Below, one piece after another: positions 19,962 through 26,568 of a DNA stretch of 28,903 nucleotides (within the stretch, counting starts at the first letter, position 1; each line of letters starts with the position of its first letter). The DNA comes from CAZPCT01 sp964585325. Its GTDB lineage: Bacteria > Patescibacteriota > Minisyncoccia > JACQLN01 > CAZPCT01. The position numbers and the translations under genes were made by a program. The stretch is taken from the NCBI GenBank assembly GCA_964585325.1, contig CAZPCT010000021.1, positions 1 through 28,903 of the forward strand, written 5' to 3'. Below the pieces are notes generated by a model that saw nothing but the letters and a program-made list of their open reading frames with translations, made no database searches and was not told the origin of the DNA.

Positions 19962-21038
19962 ATGACCGCCTCTCCTCCACTGACACTGTCTACATGGGAC
20001 GTTGCGTTGCCTGACACCGGCCCCACGCCCGGTACCGTGGTGGACACGTTCGTCTATAGCGACCCCCACAGTCACTCCAGCAGGCCACATTTGTATGTGG
20101 TAGGCCAGGTGTACTCTTCAAGGGCACGAAAAGAGAACGCTCAACTCTTGTCCCGTGTTGTCGGCGCCCTTAAGAAAGAGTGTATGAGGGATGACGCATC
20201 TTCACCTGCTACTGCCCTTAATATGGGCCTGGCACGGGCAAATGAAATCCTCAAAGAAGCCCGAAGAAGCACGTTCAGCGCGCACACGCTCAAAGTGAAT
20301 ATGGTGGCTGTGCTGGCGCGCGGGGAAACAGCGTACCTCTCACGCACAGCGCAGGGTGTGGTGTTGCGGGAACGAGAAGGACTACTGGAACAAGTGACTG
20401 AACGTCTACGGTACTCCCCCGACCCGTACCATCATATAACGTTCCAGCGAGTCATTGAAACACGTCTGATGCCTCACGATACTCTGTTTTTAGGAACGCC
20501 CCAGCTTTTCAAGGTAGGTGAAGCGGTGCTATCTACACACTCAGATGCAAATACGCTTAAAAAGGAGGTGTTGGCATCAAAGAATGAGTTGCGGAACCTT
20601 GGTCTTATTGCCATATATGTAGGCACCGGTGGGGCAGCACCCCCCTCGTCACCAGACAGCCCCACATCTTCCTTCGCCGCCCGGTGGCACCCCATCATAC
20701 ACACACTACGTTCACGCCTGGTAAACCACCGCCCGCTTTTGTTTGCCGCCGTAGGCGCGGCTCTTCTTGTCTTACTCTTAGCGTTTGCGCTTCCCGCGGA
20801 GGAGCAACAGGTAACGACCGACCATGCTCACCAGAACGCCCTTACACAAATTCACTCGTTGGAAGAAAAGGCGACGACGCTCATTGAGCTTGAAAACTTT
20901 GACGAAGCATCCAGGATTATAGAAGAGGTCCAGAGGCTCCTAATAGAGACTGAGCAGCGCTACGGCCCCACTCCTTCGCTGGAAGAGTTTAAGGAAACCG
21001 CCAGATATCTCTCATCTCTCATTCCTATACGTGAGTAA
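19962..21038 (+). CDS. Degenerate PP2C-like protein with C-terminal membrane anchor
   Basis: A 358-residue protein from the ATG at 19962. Residues ~1-220 follow the order of a PPM/PP2C phosphatase fold: HLYVVGQVYSSRARKENAQL near the start, a helical segment (ATALNMGLARANEILKEA), LKVNMVAVLARGETAYLSRT (the strand pair that in PP2C is AVVALI..LYVANVGDS) and RLMPHDTLFLGTPQLFKV (in place of PGDxLLLCSDGL). The metal-binding Asp residues of active PP2C are not at these positions, so it is probably an inactive relative. One membrane helix follows (LLFAAVGAALLVLLLAFAL, ~residues 262-280), then a short helical region rich in Glu. The start is set by the -10 box 9 nt upstream. Role unknown; a membrane-bound signalling or scaffold role is inferred. 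It is flanked by a divergent regulator and a shared terminator. Confidence 0.6.
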   Translation: MTASPPLTLSTWDVALPDTGPTPGTVVDTFVYSDPHSHSSRPHLYVVGQVYSSRARKENAQLLSRVVGALKKECMRDDASSPATALNMGLARANEILKEARRSTFSAHTLKVNMVAVLARGETAYLSRTAQGVVLREREGLLEQVTERLRYSPDPYHHITFQRVIETRLMPHDTLFLGTPQLFKVGEAVLSTHSDANTLKKEVLASKNELRNLGLIAIYVGTGGAAPPSSPDSPTSSFAARWHPIIHTLRSRLVNHRPLLFAAVGAALLVLLLAFALPAEEQQVTTDHAHQNALTQIHSLEEKATTLIELENFDEASRIIEEVQRLLIETEQRYGPTPSLEEFKETARYLSSLIPIRE

Positions 21039-21069
21039 TGAAAAAATCGCCCGAAGGCGATTTTTTCAT
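21038..21069. terminator. Bidirectional terminator
   Basis: The arms ATGAAAAAATCGCC and GGCGATTTTTTCAT form a perfect 14-bp stem with a CGAA loop and T runs on both strands. It serves the PP2C-like gene (+) and rplL (-). Confidence 0.92.
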
Positions 21070-21088
21070 GAGTCCAATTTTTCAAGTA

Positions 21089-21559
21089 CTACTTCAGTGT
21101 TACCGTAGCGCCCGCTTCTTCAAGCTTGGCTTTTATTCCTTCTGCCTCTTCTTTACTTGCGCCTTCCTTTATAACAGTAGGAGCGCCGTCAACCAAGTCC
21201 TTGGCATCTTTGAGTCCAAGACTTGTTGCCTCACGCACAGCCTTAATGACATTGATTTTCTGATCTCCCGCGGCCGTCAGTTCAACGGTAAAGCTTGTCT
21301 TCTCTTCTGCGTCACCGGCTTCACCCCCCGCGGCAGGAGCACCTGCCATCATCATAGGAGCAGCTGCCGAGACACCAAAGCGGTCTTCAAGCACTTTGAC
21401 GAGCTCTGAGAGCTCTAGCGCACTCATCTGCTCTACGGTCTCCACTAACTCCTTGAACTTAGCCGGCACCTCTTTAGTCTCCTCTCCTCCACCGTTCTCG
21501 GCGGCCTCCGGAGTTGTCGTCTCCTCTTTTTTCTCTTCTTTTGTTGTTGCGTCTGCCAT
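21089..21559 (-). CDS. rplL: 50S ribosomal protein L7/L12
   Basis: L7/L12 forms the flexible ribosomal stalk that recruits translation GTPases. The 156-residue protein has the N-terminal dimerisation helices (FKELVETVEQMSALELSELV), an Ala/Gly/Met-rich hinge (MMMAGAPAAGGEAG) and the conserved C-terminal domain (EKTSFTVELTAAGDQKINVI, REATSLGLKDAKDLVDGAP). It is about 30 residues longer than usual because of an acidic Glu/Thr-rich N-terminal extension. It follows rplJ by 44 nt, the standard order, and probably shares its promoter and attenuator. No Shine-Dalgarno precedes the ATG. Confidence 0.97.
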   Translation of the reverse strand: MADATTKEEKKEETTTPEAAENGGGEETKEVPAKFKELVETVEQMSALELSELVKVLEDRFGVSAAAPMMMAGAPAAGGEAGDAEEKTSFTVELTAAGDQKINVIKAVREATSLGLKDAKDLVDGAPTVIKEGASKEEAEGIKAKLEEAGATVTLK

Positions 21560-21603
21560 GATTTTAGTATTACGTATTAGCTATAATGTATAAAGCTTTC
21601 TAC

Positions 21604-22131
21604 TTACTGCTTTTTGCCTGCTACTTGCTGAAGTACCTGCACAAACTCCCGTTGTGGCCCGTTCAAAACTCCTACAAGTCCGCGCATTGGTGAAGCCAAA
21701 AGATATGCCACCTTTGCCAGAAGCTCTTCCCGTGACGGCAGTGACGCAAGCTCCTTTATGCGTCCAACGTTCAGAAATTCACCCTGGACAAGTGCCCCCA
21801 GAATGGCGAACTGTTCGTGGTCCTTTGCAAACTTAGTAAGGATCTTTGAAGTCTCTATCCCCTCGCCGTCACTATAGGCGATTGCAACAGAGCCCTCATG
21901 TTCCGGAAAAAGTATTTCTTCCGGCTGGCCTTCAACCTGCGCACGCACAAACGGCCACAGGGACTTCTTTGTCGCCTTGTAGCGAATACCTCCTTCACGA
22001 AGCGTGCCACGCAGCTCATTAAGCTCGGGCGTGGAAAGCCCGCTGAAATCGGTGAATACAATTGCCGGACTCTCCTTTAAGATACCGGCAAGCGTCTGCA
22101 CCTGCGCCTCTTTTTTTTCTCTGGTCAGCAT
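21604..22131 (-). CDS. rplJ: 50S ribosomal protein L10
   Basis: L10 anchors the L7/L12 dimers to the large subunit. The 175-residue product opens with MLTREKKEAQVQTLAGILKE and shows AIVFTDFSGLSTPELNELRG, YKATKKSLWPFV and the distal helix region (REELLAKVAYLLASPMRGLV) typical of L10. In many bacteria the L10-L7/L12 complex represses its own mRNA by binding a structured leader, and such a leader is visible here. The genes rplK and rplA, often directly upstream, are absent; mltG precedes instead, after a separate strong promoter. Confidence 0.97.
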   Translation of the reverse strand: MLTREKKEAQVQTLAGILKESPAIVFTDFSGLSTPELNELRGTLREGGIRYKATKKSLWPFVRAQVEGQPEEILFPEHEGSVAIAYSDGEGIETSKILTKFAKDHEQFAILGALVQGEFLNVGRIKELASLPSREELLAKVAYLLASPMRGLVGVLNGPQREFVQVLQQVAGKKQ

Positions 22132-22230
22132 AATAAAAATTGGTCTATCCGAAGACCAATGTCCAGCCGGCGGTTCTCCGCCTGCCGTCCTGTGCTGGTC
22201 TTACCTATTGTGCCAGCAGTCTTCGGAAGT
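22132..22230 (-). promoter_or_regulatory. L10-leader-like attenuator
   Basis: The ~99-nt leader ends in a terminator-like hairpin: ATTGGTCT (22160-22153) pairs with AGACCAAT (22146-22139) around a TCGGAT loop, then TTTTATT runs straight into the rplJ ATG. Upstream, TCCGAAGAC (22227-22219) is perfectly complementary to GTCTTCGGA (22156-22148), which covers part of the terminator 5' arm and loop, so it can act as an antiterminator. Between them lies a GC-rich hairpin (GGCGG/CCGCC inside CCAGC/GCTGG) where L10-L12 would bind. This matches the attenuation known for the Bacillus subtilis rplJL leader. Confidence 0.75.
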
Positions 22231-22236
22231 AGTCAC

Positions 22237-22264
22237 AGTATACCAGTACCCTTTCTCTTGTCAA
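22237..22264 (-). promoter_or_regulatory. Promoter of rplJ-rplL
   Basis: TTGACA (22264-22259), a 16-nt spacer and TATACT (22242-22237) give a near-consensus promoter. The start is predicted near 22230. It lies between the mltG stop and the L10 leader. Confidence 0.85.
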
Positions 22265-22303
22265 GAAAAGGTGTGTCACCACCCGGGATGTCTCCCTTTA
22301 GAA

Positions 22304-23290
22304 TTATCTCAGGTATTCCGCTCGCGCCTGGTCATGCTCCTGGAAGGTGCGGGAAAAAATGGTCTCACCGGTGTCGGGGCGGGAAAGATAGTACCAAAAC
22401 TCGTTGTCCTCGGGACTCATTGCCGCTTCAAGTGCGTCCAGGCCAGGGTTGGAGATAGGTGAAGGGGGAAGCCCTCTAAATTTATAGGTGTTGTACGGTG
22501 AGTTGAACGTATCAATATCACTCCGTCTGAGGGGCCGCCCCAGCCCATAGATAAGCGTGGCGTCTGCCTGCAATGCCATACCTATCTCAAGCCGTTTAGT
22601 AAACACTCCGGCAGCACGGCGCATGTCTTCCGGCGGAACTTCCCTTTCCAGGATAGATGCAAGAATAACTACCTCATACCAATCCCTTCCTTCTTCCTCC
22701 GCCTGAGCACGAAGTGTTCTGGTCTTTGAGTCAAAATTTGCAAGCATCTTCCGCACCACCACGTCCGCAGTCGCCCCTTTTTCAAAACGATAGGTATCGG
22801 GAAAAAGAAAGCCCTCTAGGGTATTACCCTGGGGAATGGTGCGGACAAACGCAAAGAAATCACCCCAGGTAGCAGGCTGTTCTAAAGAAAGATCTGTTGT
22901 ACGTAGCTCCGCGTCCACAAGCGCTTCTTCCATGTCTTTCAGTGTATAGCCTTCAGGAAAGGTCACAGATGTTTCACGGCTCAGGGAAAACCCCTCGCTT
23001 AAAAGATCCGCCACCTCATAAGGGGCATATGAGCCGTCAAAGCTGTACTCCCCCGCCTGTAGTCTGTTCGTATTGCCAGTGAGCACAATATAGAGTAAAA
23101 ACGGCGCCTGTTGCCTAATAACACCAGAGGTCGCCAAGAGTTCCGCTATTTCAAGTGCTCCCATCCCTTCTTCAATGCGCACCACCTTGTCCTCCACTGT
23201 CTCTTCAGAGAAGAACATGGGACCAAATACACCCGCAAGAACGAGGGCCACAACACCGGCTATAACAACAATGATACCCACTCTGTGCAT
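22304..23290 (-). CDS. mltG: Endolytic murein transglycosylase MltG
   Basis: MltG (YceG-like) cuts nascent peptidoglycan glycan strands at the outer face of the inner membrane and helps end strand synthesis. The 328-residue protein has an N-terminal membrane anchor (VGIIVVIAGVVALVLAGVFG), a LysM-like region (IEEGMGALEIAELLATSGVI) and the catalytic domain: NTLEGFLFPDTYRF, ILASILEREV with the probable catalytic Glu at 215, LQADATLIYGLG and SPYNTYKFRGLPPSPISNPG. The length is normal. The start lies 3 nt past the stop of the MYG1-family gene, so the two are co-transcribed. No Shine-Dalgarno is visible. A short GGTG/CACC hairpin with TTTTCTT after the stop may be a weak terminator before the rplJ promoter. 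Confidence 0.95.
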   Translation of the reverse strand: MHRVGIIVVIAGVVALVLAGVFGPMFFSEETVEDKVVRIEEGMGALEIAELLATSGVIRQQAPFLLYIVLTGNTNRLQAGEYSFDGSYAPYEVADLLSEGFSLSRETSVTFPEGYTLKDMEEALVDAELRTTDLSLEQPATWGDFFAFVRTIPQGNTLEGFLFPDTYRFEKGATADVVVRKMLANFDSKTRTLRAQAEEEGRDWYEVVILASILEREVPPEDMRRAAGVFTKRLEIGMALQADATLIYGLGRPLRRSDIDTFNSPYNTYKFRGLPPSPISNPGLDALEAAMSPEDNEFWYYLSRPDTGETIFSRTFQEHDQARAEYLR

Positions 23291-23293
23291 AGT

Positions 23294-24190
23294 CTATGTA
23301 TTATTATATTCAAGCGCCTTCTTGGCAAGCGCAACCGCGCCGTCTTTTGAAGCTGCACCCCCTATAAAACCATCACGGTGGACGAATATGGCGTCCCTGA
23401 TACCAGTGGCGTCCTGAAGTTCGCCGTCCGTCTTCCCTCGCCAGTGTTCCGGAAGCAGCTTTCTGCGCTCAAACGTGTGCTCGTCCTTCCCCACCGTCCA
23501 CACGGCCCACCGATCTCGCTCGTACATTGGATAGACCACATACACGGGCTCTGGATGCGCGGTCAGGACCGCCGACCAAGGGTGAAATACCTCAAGAACG
23601 ATGATGCGTCTGTCCTCAGAGGCGTCATATGCCCGGCGCGTCAATGCATATCCCTCTTCCGCATCCTGCAATCGTCTGACCTCACGTGACAACAAATCAG
23701 CGGCAAACGAACATGCGTCTCTAAACGCTTCGTCCAGTGCGTTAACTTCCTTCTCCTTCCAGCTAGGAAGGAATGTGTCAATCACCATGCCCACATCGTA
23801 AGGATACACCCCCTCTAAAAGGGGCCTGCACAGGTCAACACCGCTGTCTATTGCATCTATGGGTTGTACAAGCTTCTCATCCAACGTCTGTGTGAGCTCC
23901 TCGTCTTCTGTAAGCGCAGACCCATACTGCTTCCACACAAGCCCAAAAGAAGCGTAGGGAATGCCGTTTTCACGCGTACCCGCCCCTTCCGGCTGGTGAT
24001 GGTCAAACCTCCGCTGTTCTGGGTTATATACATAACCAACATCCACCACATAGTCCGCTTTGCTCAACTCATCTTCATCTCGCGTACGCACAACCTTCAC
24101 CTCGCCCACACCCAAGATAAGCTGCAACGTAGCAACGGCAAACACGTCGTCTGCGTGAAACTTTCCGCTATGTGTAGCTATGGTTTTCAT
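23294..24190 (-). CDS. MYG1-family DHH-like nuclease
   Basis: A 298-residue MYG1/GAMM1-family protein. The N-terminus IATHSGKFHADDVFAVATLQ contains the metal-binding His/Asp cluster (H7, H12, D14, D15). D50 lies in YVVDVG, and FDHHQPEG (D63, H64, H65) is the family's DHH motif. Near the C-terminus GLPPxxG-type sequences are absent, but RDAIFVHRDGFIGGAASKDG closes the fold as in MYG1 proteins. Eukaryotic MYG1 is a 3'-5' exoribonuclease that acts on ribosomal and mitochondrial RNA precursors; the bacterial role is not established. The ATG lies 8 nt after a -10 box and has no Shine-Dalgarno. It is followed closely by mltG with no known functional link, and diverges from the tRNA-Tyr operon. Confidence 0.9.
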   Translation of the reverse strand: MKTIATHSGKFHADDVFAVATLQLILGVGEVKVVRTRDEDELSKADYVVDVGYVYNPEQRRFDHHQPEGAGTRENGIPYASFGLVWKQYGSALTEDEELTQTLDEKLVQPIDAIDSGVDLCRPLLEGVYPYDVGMVIDTFLPSWKEKEVNALDEAFRDACSFAADLLSREVRRLQDAEEGYALTRRAYDASEDRRIIVLEVFHPWSAVLTAHPEPVYVVYPMYERDRWAVWTVGKDEHTFERRKLLPEHWRGKTDGELQDATGIRDAIFVHRDGFIGGAASKDGAVALAKKALEYNNT

Positions 24191-24198
24191 GAATGTTC

Positions 24199-24227
24199 AT
24201 GGTAGCGTGTTTGTCTGTTCACTTCAA
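24199..24227 (-). promoter_or_regulatory. Promoter of the MYG1-mltG operon
   Basis: TTGAAG (24227-24222), a 17-nt spacer and TACCAT (24204-24199). The -10 ends 8 nt before the ATG at 24190, so the mRNA should be leaderless or nearly so. Confidence 0.65.
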
Positions 24228-24235
24228 TAAAAGTG

Positions 24236-24264
24236 TTGATTTTTAAAGCCTCTTCCTGCATACT
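24236..24264 (+). promoter_or_regulatory. Promoter of the tRNA-rpmG operon
   Basis: TTGATT (24236-24241), a 17-nt spacer and CATACT (24259-24264). The start is predicted ~13 nt before tRNA-Tyr. The -35 boxes of this and the divergent MYG1 promoter are only 8 nt apart, so they may compete for polymerase. Confidence 0.6.
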
Positions 24265-24283
24265 GTGTATGCTAGTTGGGCCT

Positions 24284-24367
24284 GCTGGGATGGCGGAGTG
24301 GTCAAACGCACCTGACTGTAAATCAGGCGGCCTTGTGCCTACGGGGGTTCGAATCCCTCTCCCAGCA
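24284..24367 (+). tRNA. tRNA-Tyr(GTA)
   Basis: An 84-nt class II tRNA with acceptor stem GCTGGGA/TCCCAGC, anticodon stem CCTGA/TCAGG with loop CTGTAAA (anticodon GTA), a long variable arm and T loop TTCGAAT. Discriminator A; CCA is not encoded. Confidence 0.96.
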
Positions 24368-24384
24368 CAGTGGGCCTGGCTCAT

Positions 24385-24456
24385 GCCAGCATAGCTCAGC
24401 GGCAGAGCAACTGTTTTGTAAACAGTAGGTCGTCGGTTCAAATCCGACTGCTGGCT
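24385..24456 (+). tRNA. tRNA-Thr(TGT)
   Basis: A 72-nt cloverleaf with acceptor GCCAGCA/TGCTGGC, anticodon stem ACTGT/ACAGT and loop TTTGTAA (anticodon TGT). Discriminator T; no CCA encoded. Its 3' end is duplicated about 120 nt downstream. Confidence 0.96.
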
Positions 24457-24579
24457 CAAAATGGGAGGATGAGAACCGCAAGGAAGGGGGCGGGAAACCA
24501 TGGTTTCCCGTGGCGGAAATGTTAAAACCGAGGGGTTTTAAAGAGCGAAGCGACAGGTTCAAATCCGACTGCTGGCTCA
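24435..24579 (+). repeat. Duplicated 3' end of tRNA-Thr flanking a palindromic insert
   Basis: The last ~22 nt of tRNA-Thr plus CA recur exactly: 24435-24458 and 24556-24579 are identical over 24 nt in the same orientation. The ~97 nt between hold GGGAAACCATGGTTTCCC, an 18-nt perfect palindrome, and AAAACC/GGTTTT arms around GAGG, but no gene. The layout is like attL/attR at a tRNA, but the enclosed segment is far too small for an integrated element. Confidence 0.8.
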
Positions 24580-24599
24580 GTAAGCAAACGTTAAACACA

Positions 24600-24761
24600 A
24601 TGAAAAGCCAAGAAAATCTGGTAAAACTACAGTGCACCAAGTGTGATAGATTCAATTACTGGACCCACAAGAACAAGAAGAAGGTGGACAGGAAAATTGA
24701 GCTCAAAAAGTATTGTGAATGGGACAGAGAGCACACGATGCATAAAGAAGTGAAGAAATAG
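24600..24761 (+). CDS. rpmG: 50S ribosomal protein L33
   Basis: A 53-residue L33 of the zinc-ribbon type. It shows LQCTKCDRFNYWTHKNKKK with the first Cys pair (C12, C15), then KIELKKYCEWDREHTMHKE. The second pair is normally CxxC; here the last Cys is Asp (C39, D42), so only three Cys ligands remain. It lies inside a tRNA cluster, directly before tRNA-Trp. The rpmG-tRNA-Trp pair usually precedes secE-nusG-rplK, and here those genes are missing. The start follows the duplicated tRNA-Thr tail by 20 nt with no Shine-Dalgarno. Confidence 0.92.
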   Translation: MKSQENLVKLQCTKCDRFNYWTHKNKKKVDRKIELKKYCEWDREHTMHKEVKK

Positions 24762-24786
24762 GCGCCTGGGGCGTTCTGTTTCGTAT

Positions 24787-24858
24787 GGGGGCGTCGGTTA
24801 ACTGGTAAACCACTGGTCTCCAAAACCAGGACTGGGGGTTCGAGTCCCTCCGCCCCTG
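24787..24858 (+). tRNA. tRNA-Trp(CCA)
   Basis: A 72-nt cloverleaf with anticodon stem CTGGT/ACCAG, loop CTCCAAA (anticodon CCA) and discriminator G as usual for bacterial tRNA-Trp. The acceptor GGGGGCG/CGCCCCT has a G-T pair at its end. The CCA anticodon reads UGG only, so it gives no sign that UGA is read as Trp. Confidence 0.95.
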
Positions 24859-24865
24859 CTGCAAG

Positions 24866-24938
24866 GCCCACGTAGCTCAGCAGGCAGAGCAACTCCATGG
24901 TAAGGAGTAGGTCAGCGGTTCGAATCCGCTCGTGGGCT
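24866..24938 (+). tRNA. tRNA-Thr(GGT)
   Basis: A 73-nt cloverleaf with acceptor GCCCACG/CGTGGGC, anticodon stem ACTCC/GGAGT and loop ATGGTAA (anticodon GGT). Discriminator T; no CCA encoded. It is the last gene before the terminator. Confidence 0.96.
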
Positions 24939-24942
24939 CCAT

Positions 24943-24976
24943 AACAAAACACCGCCACACGTGGCGGTGTTTTGTT
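24943..24976. terminator. Bidirectional terminator
   Basis: The arms AACAAAACACCGCCAC and GTGGCGGTGTTTTGTT form a 16-bp palindromic stem. It closes the tRNA operon (+) and tsf (-). Confidence 0.9.
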
Positions 24977-24991
24977 GACCAAGCATCTACG

Positions 24992-25438
24992 TTATATCTC
25001 GGTACGAGTAAATCGTGTGATGGAAATGTTCTCACCCAGCTTCCCTATCGCCTGCTCCATCCGCTCTTTCACGGTCATGGAAGGGTCCTTGATAAACTGC
25101 TGGGCAAGCAACGCTTCCCCATCTTCAGGGTCCATGGCCGCCACTTGCATGGCAAGGTCTTTGGCAAGCTGTTTGAACTCATCATTCTTTGCTACAAAGT
25201 CCGTCTCACACCCAAGTGTCACCAGCACTCCAACGTGCCCCTCACCGTGAATGTAAGCCTCAATGCGTCCAGCATGAATTTGCCGCTCCACCTTCTTTGC
25301 GGCTACCTTTGCGCCACGCTCTTTAAGAAGTTCGCGGGCCTTCTCCTTGTCGCCACTCGCCTCTTCCAACGCCTTTTTTATATCCATGACGGACACACCC
25401 GTCTCTTCACGTAATGTTTTGATATCTTCCGTGTTCAT
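24992..25438 (-). CDS. tsf: Elongation factor Ts (short form)
   Basis: EF-Ts exchanges GDP for GTP on EF-Tu. The 148-residue protein has the N-terminal UBA-like domain (IKTLREETGVSVMDIKKALE) and the core with the EF-Tu-contacting motif TDFVAKN at residues 79-85, then a C-terminal helix (MTVKERMEQAIGKLGENISI). It lacks the second core half and the coiled coil of the ~280-residue E. coli protein, as in other short bacterial EF-Ts. It starts 11 nt after rpsB without a Shine-Dalgarno and ends in front of a shared terminator. Confidence 0.96.
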   Translation of the reverse strand: MNTEDIKTLREETGVSVMDIKKALEEASGDKEKARELLKERGAKVAAKKVERQIHAGRIEAYIHGEGHVGVLVTLGCETDFVAKNDEFKQLAKDLAMQVAAMDPEDGEALLAQQFIKDPSMTVKERMEQAIGKLGENISITRFTRTEI

Positions 25439-25449
25439 TGGACTATACG

Positions 25450-26196
25450 TTAAACGTTCTCCTGTTTCTTCATCTCTGCGGCAGGAGCCTCCCCTTCGGT
25501 GGTAGGAGCAGGCTTTGGAGTCACGCCCTCAAGGGCGTCACCAATAGCTTTGTAGATAAGCGCAAGAGACGCTCTGGCGCTGTCGTTAACGGGGACAGGA
25601 TACTCTACAGACGTCGGATCGCCATTCGTATCTACCAGCGCAACAACCGGAATGCCCAGTGCCCGGGCTTCATCTACCGCAATGCGCTCTTCTACAACGT
25701 CTGAAACAATAATCACGTCGGGGAGACGGGTCAGCTGCTTTATGCCGCCTAGCTCATCCTGCATTTTTTCCAGCTGCCGTTCCATGGAAAGCTGTTCCTT
25801 TTTGGTATACTTTTCCATCTCTTCCTTATCTGCCACCTTCTCCTCAAGGTCAGTGAAGTATTCTATACGCTTTTTAACAACATTCCAGTTGGTAAACAGT
25901 CCACCAATCCACCGCCCTACTACGTAGGGATACCCCAATTTTTCTGCCACATTCCGAACTCCTTCCCGTGTTTCAACTTTCGCGCCCACAAACAGTAAGG
26001 ACTTCCCTTGTATGCGTTGGTCCTTGAGAAACGCAAGGGCCTCCTCCAGCTTCTCAATCGTCTTATACACGTCAATGATATGTATGTTATTACGCACACC
26101 AAAAACAAATGGAGCCATCTTAGGGTTCCACTTGTCCTTTGTGTGACCTACGTGCGCACCCGCCCGTACCAGTTCCTTTGGTGTTGGCATAGTCAT
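25450..26196 (-). CDS. rpsB: 30S ribosomal protein S2
   Basis: S2 binds the small subunit near S1 and h26. The product shows ELVRAGAHVGHTKDKWNPKM, FGVRNNIHIIDVYKTIEKLE, GRWIGGLFTNWNVVKKRI, a coiled-coil insert (residues ~120-150) and PDVIIVSDVVEERIAVDEAR, all S2 signatures. The C-terminus is Pro/Glu/Ala-rich. I start at 26196 (MTMPTPKE) rather than at the upstream ATG at 26250, because a good promoter (26212-26240) lies between them and would leave the longer form untranslated. The next ATG, at 26190, is an alternative. tsf follows, the universal rpsB-tsf order. Confidence 0.95.
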   Translation of the reverse strand: MTMPTPKELVRAGAHVGHTKDKWNPKMAPFVFGVRNNIHIIDVYKTIEKLEEALAFLKDQRIQGKSLLFVGAKVETREGVRNVAEKLGYPYVVGRWIGGLFTNWNVVKKRIEYFTDLEEKVADKEEMEKYTKKEQLSMERQLEKMQDELGGIKQLTRLPDVIIVSDVVEERIAVDEARALGIPVVALVDTNGDPTSVEYPVPVNDSARASLALIYKAIGDALEGVTPKPAPTTEGEAPAAEMKKQENV

Positions 26197-26211
26197 TGAT
26201 TTTGCTGTGCT

Positions 26212-26240
26212 ATTGTACCGGATGGACGGCAAGAACGCAA
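26212..26240 (-). promoter_or_regulatory. Promoter of rpsB-tsf
   Basis: TTGCGT (26240-26235), a 17-nt spacer and TACAAT (26217-26212). The start would be near 26205, leaving a leader of only ~9 nt before the first ATG of rpsB. It is back-to-back with the rpmE promoter. Confidence 0.65.
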
Positions 26241-26251
26241 GAGAAACCATA

Positions 26252-26280
26252 TTGTCAACAACTACGCCCTATGATAGACT
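26252..26280 (+). promoter_or_regulatory. Promoter of rpmE-prfA
   Basis: TTGTCA (26252-26257), a 17-nt spacer and TAGACT (26275-26280). Nine nt separate the -10 from the rpmE ATG, so transcription should begin at or within ~3 nt of the start codon. Confidence 0.65.
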
Positions 26281-26289
26281 GAGTGCGCT

Positions 26290-26568
26290 ATGAAGTCAGA
26301 CACCCATCCCACATACCATAAAAACGCCACTGTCCAGTGTGCATGCGGCAATACGTTTGCTATTGGCTCTACGCAAGAAAAGATAGAAACAGAGATCTGT
26401 TCACAGTGCCACCCTTTCTATACCGGCAAAGGCAAGCTTGTGGACGCCGCGGGGCGTATTGAAAAGTTTAAGGCCCGTCTGGAAAAACAGCAGAAGATTC
26501 AGGCAAAGAAAATTACCACAAAGAAGCCAACAAAGAGTGGCGGGGCAAATAAAAAGAATAAAAATTAA
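26290..26568 (+). CDS. rpmE: 50S ribosomal protein L31
   Basis: A 92-residue L31 of the zinc-binding type, with CAC at residues 17-19 and CSQC at 37-40 as the four-Cys zinc site, then HPFYTGKGKLVDAAGRIEKF, the family signature. The C-terminus has an added Lys/Gln/Asn-rich tail of about 25 residues. The ATG lies 9 nt after a -10 box and has no Shine-Dalgarno. Its stop TAA shares one base with the prfA ATG (TAATG), so the two are translationally coupled. Confidence 0.96.
   Translation: MKSDTHPTYHKNATVQCACGNTFAIGSTQEKIETEICSQCHPFYTGKGKLVDAAGRIEKFKARLEKQQKIQAKKITTKKPTKSGGANKKNKN

Noticed and set aside
24435..24579. attL/attR of an integrated phage or island
   Set aside because: Only ~97 nt lie between the repeats and no integrase is present in the window.
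26197..26250. S2 start at 26250
   Set aside because: The promoter of rpsB (26212-26240) lies inside this stretch, and S2 proteins begin near the PTPKELVRAGAHVGH region.
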